Position numbers and translations under genes: made by a program. This document shows, piece by piece, positions 17,555-24,754 of a stretch of 64,000 nucleotides of DNA; positions within the stretch are counted from its first letter, which is position 1; each line of letters opens with the position of its first letter. Origin of the DNA: Herbidospora mongoliensis (lineage in GTDB: Bacteria > Actinomycetota > Actinomycetes > Streptosporangiales > Streptosporangiaceae); the NCBI RefSeq assembly GCF_001570545.1, contig NZ_BBXD01000009.1:744001-808000 (forward strand), given 5' to 3'. Under the pieces are notes generated by a model, which saw nothing but the letters and a program-made list of their open reading frames with translations, was not told the origin of the DNA and ran no database searches.

Positions 17555-19933
17555 TCACCGGAGAAGGCTCGTCGACCCGGTCGGCGGGATTTTCTTGGTC
17601 TTCAACGCAAAAGTCATGACTTCCTGGAATACGGGCGCGGCGATCGTTCCGCCGTAATGGTCTTTCTTCGGGTCCTGAATGACGGCCAGGGCCATCAGTC
17701 GGGGCGCGTCGGCGGGGGTGAACCCGACGAACGTCGCCGTATAACCGCAGTATCCGCCACATTTCTGGTCATAACGCATGGCGGTTCCGGTTTTACCCGC
17801 CACCCGATATCCATCGATGGAGGCGGCGGCGCCGGTTCCGTCGGCTCCCGCGACGGCCTTCTCGAGCATGCCGCTGAGCTGGCGGGCGGTCAGCTCGCTG
17901 ATCACCCGGGTCTGCTTCGGCGCGGCGGCCGGGACCAGGTGGCCCTTCTCGTCGGTGGTGCCGGCCACGATCGTGGGCGTCAGCCGCACGCCGCCGTTGG
18001 CGATGGTCTGGTAGACGCTGGCCATCTGGAGGGCGGTGACGGAGATGCCCTGGCCGTACATGATCGTGCAGCGCTGGGAGCCGCTCCACTTCTGCCAGTC
18101 GGGCAGCAGACCCGCCTCCTCGGCGGGGATGACCCCGCCGCTCTTGGAGCCGAAGCCGAACGCCGTGAACATGTTGTGCAGGCGCTGATCGGTGATCTTG
18201 GTGCCCGCCATGATCGTGCCGACGTTGCTCGACTCCTCGAGGATCTGGGCGAAGGTCATCTGCTCGGTCTTGTGCGGGTGGGCGTCGCGGAGCACCTTGT
18301 CGGCGCACTGGATGTTGTCGGGCACCGTGAACAGCGTCGAGGGCGCGACCACACCCGCCTCCAGCGCGGCGGCGGCGGTGATGACCTTGTTGGTGGAGCC
18401 CGGCTCGAACACGTCGGCGGCGGCCTTGTTCCCCCGGTCTTCCGCGGAGGTCGCCTGCCAGTCACGCAGGTCGACCTCGGGCGCGTTGGCCATGGCGACG
18501 ATCTGCCCGGTCGTGATGTCCATGACGATGACACTGCCGCTGCGCGCCCCGACCGCCTTGACCTGCTTGGCGATCGCCTCGTAGGCGGCCCACTGGATGT
18601 AGCGGTCGATCGTCAGCCGCAGGTCGCGACCCGGCACCGGCGCGACACGGGTGCTGCGGGTCATCGGGATGCGCTCGCCGGCACGCCCGATCTCGATGCT
18701 CTGCTGCCCGTCCTTGCCGGCCAGAGTCTTGTTGTACGCCTGCTCCAGACCCTCCAGCCCGAACCCGTCGTCGCCCACGAACCCGACCAGCCCGCCGGCC
18801 AGCGTCCCGCCGGGATAGAGCCTTCTGTACGTCGGCTTGGAGCCCACCCCCCGGAAGCCCATGCCCATGATCTTGCGGGCGACCAGCGGGTCGACGTCTT
18901 TGGCCACGACCAGGTAGCGCTTGGTGTCCTGGGCGAGCTTAGCGACGATGCTCTCCTTGGGCTTGCCGAGCTCGGCCGAGAGCTTGGTGGCGATGAGGTC
19001 GCGCTGCTCGGGCTTGGTCTCCTTGGGGTCGAGGTAGATCTCCCGCGCGTCGGCCGTGACGGCGAGCTCGTTGCCGTTGGCGTCGAGGATCGAGCCCCGC
19101 CTGGCGGGCAGGACCTCGGGCCGCACCCGCTGCTCGGCGGCCTTGGCCTGGAACGTCTTGGAGTTCAGCCCCTGGAGCTGGACCAGCCGCCCCGCGAACA
19201 GCGACAGCACCACGGCCATGGCCATGAGCGCGATGTTGATCCGCCGGCGCGGGTTCCCCAGCCGCAGCACAGCCGGACGCGGCGGCGGAACCGGCCGCCG
19301 CGGCGGGCCACCGGGCCCACCCGGACCGCCGGGACCGCCGGGGTTCCGGCGCGGCGGGCCGTCGCCTTCACGCGCCCTGAGCGGCCGCTCCCCCGGCTTG
19401 AGCGGCCGGACGGGCTTCTCCCCGGGCCGCAGGGGCCGCCCGGCGCCCTCGCGGCCGCGGGCGCCGTCACGAAGAGGACCCTCACCGGGGCGTGCACCGT
19501 CACGCGGCGGTCCGTCGCCCGGGCGGGCACCGGCGCGGGCGCGCCCCTCGGCCGGACGCGCGTCGTCTCTGGGACGTCCGTCTACCGGGCGCCCGCCTTC
19601 ACGGAGCCGGCCTTCGCCGTCACGGTTCCGGCCGCCGTCGCGGAAGCCGCCGTCACCGGGCCGGCCACCGCGCCCGCCCTCTCGGGGCTTCCCTTCCCGG
19701 CCGTCGTCACGACGGCGTGGCTCATCGGCCGGGCGGCCCTTCTTGGGAACGCCCGGCTCGGTGTCGGCCTCGCGTGGCCGACCGGCGTCGTCGGGACGCC
19801 GTGGACGCCCCGGGCCGTCGGCGCGGCCTGGATGGGAGCCTGAACCCGAGGCGCGGCGGCCGTCACGAGGGCCCCGGTCGCCGGGGCCGCCCGGCCGTCC
19901 CGGGGACGGTGGGCGGCCGCCGCCACTGCTCAC
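17555..19933 (-). CDS. ftsI: Septal penicillin-binding protein FtsI (PBP3) with a long Pro/Gly/Arg-rich N-terminus
   Basis: Class B transpeptidase that crosslinks septal peptidoglycan with FtsW. After one TM helix (about residues 231-249) come the dimerisation domain (ARRGSILDANGNELAV) and the transpeptidase domain with the active serine in GSTNK (S513), SSN (568-570) and KTG (714-716). The unusual part is the first 225 residues, almost entirely Gly, Pro, Arg, Asp and Glu and predicted disordered. They would lie in the cytoplasm. The GTG start at 19933 overlaps the ftsL-like stop as GTGA, supporting translation of the whole extension. Total 792 residues, well above the roughly 550-650 usual for the family. 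Confidence 0.95.
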   Translation of the reverse strand: MSSGGGRPPSPGRPGGPGDRGPRDGRRASGSGSHPGRADGPGRPRRPDDAGRPREADTEPGVPKKGRPADEPRRRDDGREGKPREGGRGGRPGDGGFRDGGRNRDGEGRLREGGRPVDGRPRDDARPAEGRARAGARPGDGPPRDGARPGEGPLRDGARGREGAGRPLRPGEKPVRPLKPGERPLRAREGDGPPRRNPGGPGGPGGPGGPPRRPVPPPRPAVLRLGNPRRRINIALMAMAVVLSLFAGRLVQLQGLNSKTFQAKAAEQRVRPEVLPARRGSILDANGNELAVTADAREIYLDPKETKPEQRDLIATKLSAELGKPKESIVAKLAQDTKRYLVVAKDVDPLVARKIMGMGFRGVGSKPTYRRLYPGGTLAGGLVGFVGDDGFGLEGLEQAYNKTLAGKDGQQSIEIGRAGERIPMTRSTRVAPVPGRDLRLTIDRYIQWAAYEAIAKQVKAVGARSGSVIVMDITTGQIVAMANAPEVDLRDWQATSAEDRGNKAAADVFEPGSTNKVITAAAALEAGVVAPSTLFTVPDNIQCADKVLRDAHPHKTEQMTFAQILEESSNVGTIMAGTKITDQRLHNMFTAFGFGSKSGGVIPAEEAGLLPDWQKWSGSQRCTIMYGQGISVTALQMASVYQTIANGGVRLTPTIVAGTTDEKGHLVPAAAPKQTRVISELTARQLSGMLEKAVAGADGTGAAASIDGYRVAGKTGTAMRYDQKCGGYCGYTATFVGFTPADAPRLMALAVIQDPKKDHYGGTIAAPVFQEVMTFALKTKKIPPTGSTSLLR

Positions 19934-20475
19934 TGCTCGGTGCTCCCCGTCTCAGCGTTGTCTGTGACTTCCGCGTTGGGCTCGGTGCGGCCCGAGGTGG
20001 TGGGCTCCGGGTCGGTGATCGACGGCGTGCGGGCGCCGCCGACCCACTTCGGAGCCGTGTCGTCGGGGGACACGCCGTGCTGGACGCCGTTCTTGGCGAC
20101 CGTGCCGGGCTGGCCGGCGTCGCGGAGCTGGCCCCTCACCGCGTCGGCCTGCTGGCGCAGCTGCTCGTTCACGCGGCGCAGCTCGTTGTGCTTGAACGAG
20201 TCCTGTGCGAGCACGGTGTTGAGCAGGAGCAGGCTGACCAGACCGCCGCCGAGCAGACCGACGACGAGCATGACGAAGGGCGCCCTCGGCGGGCGTCGCC
20301 GCTCGGACGGCGGCTGCGGCGCGCGCCGGGTGACCGGGGCCTCCGGCCGGGCCACCGGGCGGGCGTGGGTGACGGGTCCGCGCGGGCGACGCCGGACGTC
20401 GGGCCGGACATTGGGCTGGGCGTCCGGCTTGACTTCGGGCTTCAGGTCTTTCAGTGGGCTCATCGTCGGCCTCAT
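19930..20475 (-). CDS. FtsL-like septum protein
   Basis: Sits exactly where ftsL is found, between rsmH and ftsI. The 181-residue product has a basic, Pro-rich cytoplasmic segment (about 65 residues), one TM helix ([25 protein letters not shown]), then a short coiled coil ([30 protein letters not shown]). A Thr/Pro/Glu-rich extracellular tail of about 45 residues follows. Topology and context fit FtsL, which stabilises the FtsQ-FtsL-FtsB type complex; sequence conservation in this family is low, so the call rests mainly on layout. ATG overlaps the rsmH stop (ATGA). Confidence 0.88.
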   Translation of the reverse strand: MRPTMSPLKDLKPEVKPDAQPNVRPDVRRRPRGPVTHARPVARPEAPVTRRAPQPPSERRRPPRAPFVMLVVGLLGGGLVSLLLLNTVLAQDSFKHNELRRVNEQLRQQADAVRGQLRDAGQPGTVAKNGVQHGVSPDDTAPKWVGGARTPSITDPEPTTSGRTEPNAEVTDNAETGSTEQ

Positions 20476-21431
20476 CCCTGGCGGATCCTCTCTGCCGCCC
20501 GCATGCGGGCCGAGGCGGCCCGCGGGTTGCGGGCCAGCTCGTCGTCGTCGGGGAGCTCGGCTCCCCTCGTCAGGAGGCGGAACCGGGGCTGGTGAGCCTC
20601 CATCGGGACCGGCAGCCCGGGGGGGCCGGTTTCCCTGGTTCGCGCCGTGAGGACCTGCTTGGTCAGCCGGTCCTCCAAGGAGTGGTAGGAGAGCACGACG
20701 ACGCGCCCGCCCACCGTCAGCGCGTCGAGCGAGGCGGGCAGGGCCACGTCGAGAGCGGCCAGCTCGGCGTTCACTTCGATGCGCAGCGCCTGGAAGGTTC
20801 GTTTCGCCGGATTGCCGCCGGTGCGGCGGGTCGCGGCGGGGATCGCCTCGCGGACGAGGTCGGCGAGGCGCTTGGTCGAGTTGATCGGCTCGACGGCCCG
20901 TTCCCTGGCGACGCGGTCGGCGATGCGCGCGGCGAAGCGTTCCTCGCCGAAGTCGCGCAGCACCCGGGCGAGGTCGCGGGGCTCGTAGGTGTTCACCACG
21001 TCGGCCGCGGTCAGCTCCTGGTCACGGTCCATGCGCATGTCGAGGGGCGCGTCGTAGGAGTAGGCGAACCCGCGGTCGGCCTCGTCGAGCTGCGGAGAGG
21101 AGACGCCGAGGTCGAACAGCGCGCCGTCGATGACCGGCCGGCCCGCTTCACGCAGGACGTCGGAGAGTTCGCTGGAGACGGCACGGACGATCGTCGTGCG
21201 GTCGGCGTAGGGCGCGAGGCGCTCGGTCGACATCTCGATGGCGAAGGGATCGCGGTCGATGCCGATGAGGTGGACGTTCGGGTGGGCTTCGAGGATCGCC
21301 TCGGCGTGGCCCCCCAGGCCCAGGTTGGCGTCGACGACCACCGGGGACGGCCCGGTGAGTGCGGGAGCCAGCAGCTCCAGCACGCGACCCAGCAGCACCG
21401 GAACGTGCCCACCGGTGTTCTGGTCGATCAT
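20472..21431 (-). CDS. rsmH: 16S rRNA (cytosine1402-N4)-methyltransferase RsmH (MraW)
   Basis: Methylates C1402 of 16S rRNA in the decoding centre. The 319-residue protein begins [15 protein letters not shown] and has the SAM-binding [14 protein letters not shown] and GIDRDPFAI motifs. The family block [35 protein letters not shown] and the C-terminal [12 protein letters not shown] are also present. A GGGGGGT ribosome site lies about 8 nt before the ATG. It is separated from mraZ by 242 nt. Confidence 0.97.
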   Translation of the reverse strand: MIDQNTGGHVPVLLGRVLELLAPALTGPSPVVVDANLGLGGHAEAILEAHPNVHLIGIDRDPFAIEMSTERLAPYADRTTIVRAVSSELSDVLREAGRPVIDGALFDLGVSSPQLDEADRGFAYSYDAPLDMRMDRDQELTAADVVNTYEPRDLARVLRDFGEERFAARIADRVARERAVEPINSTKRLADLVREAIPAATRRTGGNPAKRTFQALRIEVNAELAALDVALPASLDALTVGGRVVVLSYHSLEDRLTKQVLTARTRETGPPGLPVPMEAHQPRFRLLTRGAELPDDDELARNPRAASARMRAAERIRQG

Positions 21432-21586
21432 TCGTCGTACCCCCCATATGTGAATGCCGCTTCTGGGCTCGCGGTCGCGCGGCTCCGTCGGTTAGACAGT
21501 CCCCACCCTCGACCGGCTTGCCGCCGAGAACTATGGCGGAGAGCCGACCCGTCCGGCCAGGTCCCCATCCGCAAACCGCGTCTCGT

Positions 21587-21620
21587 GGCACCTGACACCG
21601 GGGAAGGTGCATCAGGTGCC
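21587..21620. other. Stem-loop in the mraZ-rsmH gap
   Basis: A 9-bp perfect inverted repeat, GGCACCTGA and TCAGGTGCC, with an inner ACC/GGT pairing, lies in the 242-nt gap after mraZ. There is no U-run, so it is not a classic terminator; it may be an attenuator, processing or stability element. The rest of the gap shows no gene. Confidence 0.5.
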
Positions 21621-21673
21621 CGGCGGGCGGGTGGAGACCTCGCCGAACGTCACCGACGGGTCATTTCGAAAGG

Positions 21674-22105
21674 TCACAGGATCCCGGGCAGCACCTCCTC
21701 GGAAAGGTCGGCGAATGCCTGTTCCTGGTCGGCGAGATAGGCCTCCCACGCAGGGGCGGCCCAGATCTCCAGCCGGGTGTTGGCGCCGATGACCACGCAG
21801 TCACGATCGAGCCCGGCGTAGTTCCGCAAGCCGGGCGGGATGGTGACGCGCCCCTGTTTGTCGGGGGTCTCATCGGATGCACTGGCGAAGAAGACGCGGC
21901 TGTAATCGCGGACGGCCTTGGCGGTCACCGGCGCGGTGCGCAAAGCCTCAGTGATGCGCTGGAACTCCTCTACGGGGAAGACGTAGAGGCAGCGCTCCTG
22001 GCCTTTGGTGATCACAAGACCCTCCGCCAGCTCCTCGCGATACTTCGCCGGCAGGAACAGCCGTCCTTTGTCATCGAGGCGCGGGTGGTGAGTGCCGAGG
22101 AACAT
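21674..22105 (-). CDS. mraZ: Transcriptional regulator MraZ
   Basis: DNA-binding repressor of the dcw cluster with two AbrB-like SpoVT half-domains. The start ATG 22105 gives the classic N-terminus [24 protein letters not shown] and has GGAGG at good spacing; an ORF extension of ten codons upstream lacks this support. The two conserved DxKGR-type motifs are [13 protein letters not shown] and [13 protein letters not shown]. Length 143 residues is usual. Its own promoter carries four direct GTGGAG boxes, consistent with autorepression. Confidence 0.97.
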   Translation of the reverse strand: MFLGTHHPRLDDKGRLFLPAKYREELAEGLVITKGQERCLYVFPVEEFQRITEALRTAPVTAKAVRDYSRVFFASASDETPDKQGRVTIPPGLRNYAGLDRDCVVIGANTRLEIWAAPAWEAYLADQEQAFADLSEEVLPGIL

Positions 22106-22155
22106 CGGCGCCACCTCCCGTGCCATGGGGAACACGAAGCCCTACAGCCACGGCC

Positions 22156-22197
22156 CTCCACTGGGCTCCACCATACTCCACTTCTCTCCACCGTCAA
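22156..22197 (-). promoter_or_regulatory. mraZ promoter with four MraZ operator boxes
   Basis: Minus strand: -35 TTGACG (22197-22192), 16-nt spacer, -10 TATGGT (22175-22170). Four exact GTGGAG boxes at 22191-22186, 22181-22176, 22171-22166 and 22161-22156 repeat every 10 bp, one helical turn, across the spacer, the -10 and the start region. Direct repeats with 10-bp phasing are the known binding mode of the ring-shaped MraZ oligomer, so bound MraZ should block RNA polymerase. Confidence 0.88.
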
Positions 22198-22517
22198 CTG
22201 ATTCAAACGGTATGACGATCTCGTTTATCGGGCGTTTCCGCAGGTCAAAAGCGGTGGGGCTAAGTGGGGTGGTGGAGCGGCGCGGGCGTGTCGCTCAGCG
22301 CGCGTATCAACAGGTGCGGGTCAAGGCGCCCGCCCGGCGTGTCACGGAATCAGGACTGGCGTACCACACGATCCGGACGGCGTAGCACGACACTGTGGGC
22401 AGTTCACCCTTCTTTCTGCACAAAGTCGCCCGGGAACCACGTGCGGCATAGTCTCGGTACACACAATGGATAAGAAATGGCAAACCCCCAGCAATACGGC
22501 ACGCCCTTGGAGGCCCG
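22198..22517. other. Divergent intergenic region, mraZ to moxR
   Basis: This stretch contains the upstream regions of both transcription units. Small open frames are present but none has a convincing ribosome site or recognisable product. TTGGAGG at about 22507-22513 is the ribosome site for the MoxR gene. I could not assign a clear promoter for the rightward genes. Confidence 0.5.
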
Positions 22518-23504
22518 GTGGCAGTAACTCACGGCGTCGGTGATGAGGCCGGCTCGGAGAGCCTGAACGAGCTGGTGGAGGTCGCGCACCGGATCCGGGA
22601 CGCGATCGAATCCGTCATCGAAGGCAAAAGCGATGTGGTCCGGCTGACGCTGACCGTGTTGCTCGCCGAAGGTCACCTTCTCATCGAAGACGTACCGGGT
22701 GTGGGAAAGACGATGCTCGCCAAGGCCCTGGCGAAGTCGATCGACTGCCCGATGCGCCGGGTGCAGTTCACACCCGACCTGCTGCCCTCCGACATCACCG
22801 GTGTGAGCGCGTACAACCAGCAGACCCGCGAGTTCGAGTTCAAGCCCGGCCCGGTGTTCGCCAACATCGTGGTCGGCGACGAGATCAACCGGGCCTCGCC
22901 GAAGACCCAGTCGGCCCTCCTCGAGTGCATGGAGGAGAAGCAGGTGACGGTCGACGGCATCACCCACCACCTCGACGGTCCTTTCATGGTCATCGCGACC
23001 CAGAACCCCATCGAGATGGAGGGCACCTATCCCCTCCCCGAGGCGCAGCGCGACCGGTTCACCGCGAAGATCGCGATGGGCTATCCCGAGCCGCTGGCCG
23101 AGCTGGAGATGCTCGACGTGCACGGCGCCTCGCCGCCGCTCGACAAGCTGGAGCCGGTCGCCACCACCGCCGAGGTGAAGTCGCTGATCCAGGCGGTCCG
23201 CGCGGTCTACGTCTCCGTGCCCGTGAAGAAGTACGCGATCGACCTGGTGCACGCCACCCGCCAGAGCCCCGACCTGCGGCTGGGCGCCTCCCCGCGCGCC
23301 ACTCTGCAGCTGGTGCGGGCGGCCCGCGCGCACGCCGCGCTCTCCGGGCGTGACTATGTGATCCCCGACGACATCCAGGACCTCGCGGTGCCGGTTCTGG
23401 CCCACCGCCTGCTGCCCAGCATGGAAGCGCAGGGCCAGCGGCGGCTGCCCGAGCAGTCGCTCGCCGAGCTTGTGCGCCGTGTCCCGGTGCCCGACACGAA
23501 GTAG
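22518..23504 (+). CDS. MoxR-family AAA+ ATPase
   Basis: Chaperone-like AAA+ ATPase of the MoxR group, which often matures or regulates partners encoded next to it. The 328-residue protein has Walker A (IEDVPGVGKTMLAKALA), the RVQFTPDLLPSDITG motif, Walker B (IVVGDEINRASPKTQSALLECMEE) and sensor 1 (ATQNPIEMEGTYPLPEAQRDRF). A strong TTGGAGG lies just before the GTG. Together with the following DUF58 and transglutaminase genes it forms a common actinobacterial three-gene operon. Confidence 0.95.
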   Translation: MAVTHGVGDEAGSESLNELVEVAHRIRDAIESVIEGKSDVVRLTLTVLLAEGHLLIEDVPGVGKTMLAKALAKSIDCPMRRVQFTPDLLPSDITGVSAYNQQTREFEFKPGPVFANIVVGDEINRASPKTQSALLECMEEKQVTVDGITHHLDGPFMVIATQNPIEMEGTYPLPEAQRDRFTAKIAMGYPEPLAELEMLDVHGASPPLDKLEPVATTAEVKSLIQAVRAVYVSVPVKKYAIDLVHATRQSPDLRLGASPRATLQLVRAARAHAALSGRDYVIPDDIQDLAVPVLAHRLLPSMEAQGQRRLPEQSLAELVRRVPVPDTK

Positions 23505-23515
23505 GACTCCTCTAT

Positions 23516-24754
23516 ATGACCGGACTCAGGGCGCTCACCGCCCGGGGCAGGTCGTTCCTCGCGTCCGGGATCGCCGCTCTGGTGTGCGCGTTCCTGCTCG
23601 GGGAGCACGACCTCGTCCGTGTGGCGATCCTGATCGTCGCGTTGCCGCTGCTGGCCGTCATGGTGGTGGCGCGGACCCGTTACCGGCTGAGCTGCGCGCG
23701 CCGCCTCGACCCCTCCCGGGTCGAGGCCGGCAACGACAGCACGGTCACCCTGCGGCTGGAGAACGTGACCCGGCTGCCCACCGGCCTGCTCCTCATCGAG
23801 GACACGCTGCAGTACGCCCTCGGCACCCGCCCCCGGTTCGTGCTCGACCGGGTGGAGGCCAAGGGGATCCGCGAGATCGACTACAAGGTGCGGTCGGATC
23901 TGCGCGGGCGCTACTCCATCGGGCCGCTCTCCGTCCGCATCACCGACCCGTTCGGGCTGGTCGAGCTGGCCCGCACGTTCACCGCGACCGACACACTCGT
24001 GGTGACCCCGCAGGTCATCCCGCTGCCGTACGTGCGACTGTCCGGAGAGTGGGCGGGCGGGGGCGACAGCCGTACCCGATCGGTGGCCTCGGCCGGCGAC
24101 GACGACGTCGCGCCGCGCGACTACCGGCAGGGCGACGACCTGCGCCGGGTGCACTGGCGCTCGACCGCCCGGTACGGCGAGCTGATGGTGCGGCGCGAGG
24201 AGCAGCAGTGGCAGAGCCGCGGCGCGCTCCTGCTCGACACGCGGCGGCCCGCCCACCGGGGTGAGGGGCCGCGTTCGTCGTTCGAGGTCGCGGTCTCGGC
24301 GGCGGCCTCCATCGGCGTGCACCTCGCCCATGAGGGACTGGGACTGCGGCTGGTCACCGACCAGGGCGCGCAGCAACTCATGGAGGGCGGCGTGCAGACC
24401 TCGCTGCTCGACACGCTCGCGGTGGTGCGCAACAGCCAGTCGCGGTCGCTGTCCAACGGCATCGCCGGGCTTCGGCAGGGCGGCGGCGAAGGACTGATCG
24501 TGGCGGTGCTCGGGGCCCTCGACCTCGAAGACGCCCAGTCGCTGGCGCGGCTGCGGCACGGCCACATGACCGGGGTCGCCGTCATGCTCGACGTCGCGAC
24601 CTGGGAGGGCGGGACCGCGGACGAGGTCTCCCCCGAACACGAACAGGCTCAGGCGGTGCTGGCCGCGAGCGGCTGGCGGGTGCTGCGGCTGCCCGCCGGG
24701 GTCCCGCTTCCCGCGGTGTGGCCCGATGCCGCGTACAAGAGGAGTGCCGCGTAA
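23516..24754 (+). CDS. DUF58 domain-containing membrane protein
   Basis: A 412-residue protein with two N-terminal TM helices (about residues 15-52), a beta-rich middle, and the DUF58 signature from about residue 195 (DDDVAPRDYRQGDDLRRVHWRSTARYGELMVRREEQQWQ). DUF58 proteins are VWA-like and are almost always encoded with a MoxR ATPase, as here; the role is not established, though an envelope function is suspected. The stop TAA overlaps the next start (TAATG). The MoxR gene ends 11 nt upstream. Confidence 0.93.
   Translation: MTGLRALTARGRSFLASGIAALVCAFLLGEHDLVRVAILIVALPLLAVMVVARTRYRLSCARRLDPSRVEAGNDSTVTLRLENVTRLPTGLLLIEDTLQYALGTRPRFVLDRVEAKGIREIDYKVRSDLRGRYSIGPLSVRITDPFGLVELARTFTATDTLVVTPQVIPLPYVRLSGEWAGGGDSRTRSVASAGDDDVAPRDYRQGDDLRRVHWRSTARYGELMVRREEQQWQSRGALLLDTRRPAHRGEGPRSSFEVAVSAAASIGVHLAHEGLGLRLVTDQGAQQLMEGGVQTSLLDTLAVVRNSQSRSLSNGIAGLRQGGGEGLIVAVLGALDLEDAQSLARLRHGHMTGVAVMLDVATWEGGTADEVSPEHEQAQAVLAASGWRVLRLPAGVPLPAVWPDAAYKRSAA

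Noticed and set aside
17513-19843. 776-codon plus-strand open frame opposite ftsI
   Set aside because: Antisense shadow of ftsI, rich in Gly, Arg, Leu and His with no domain, and ftsI has all catalytic motifs.
22198-22517. Small plus-strand ORFs (about 70-97 codons) between mraZ and moxR
   Set aside because: No ribosome sites, no recognisable product, composition like non-coding DNA around promoters.
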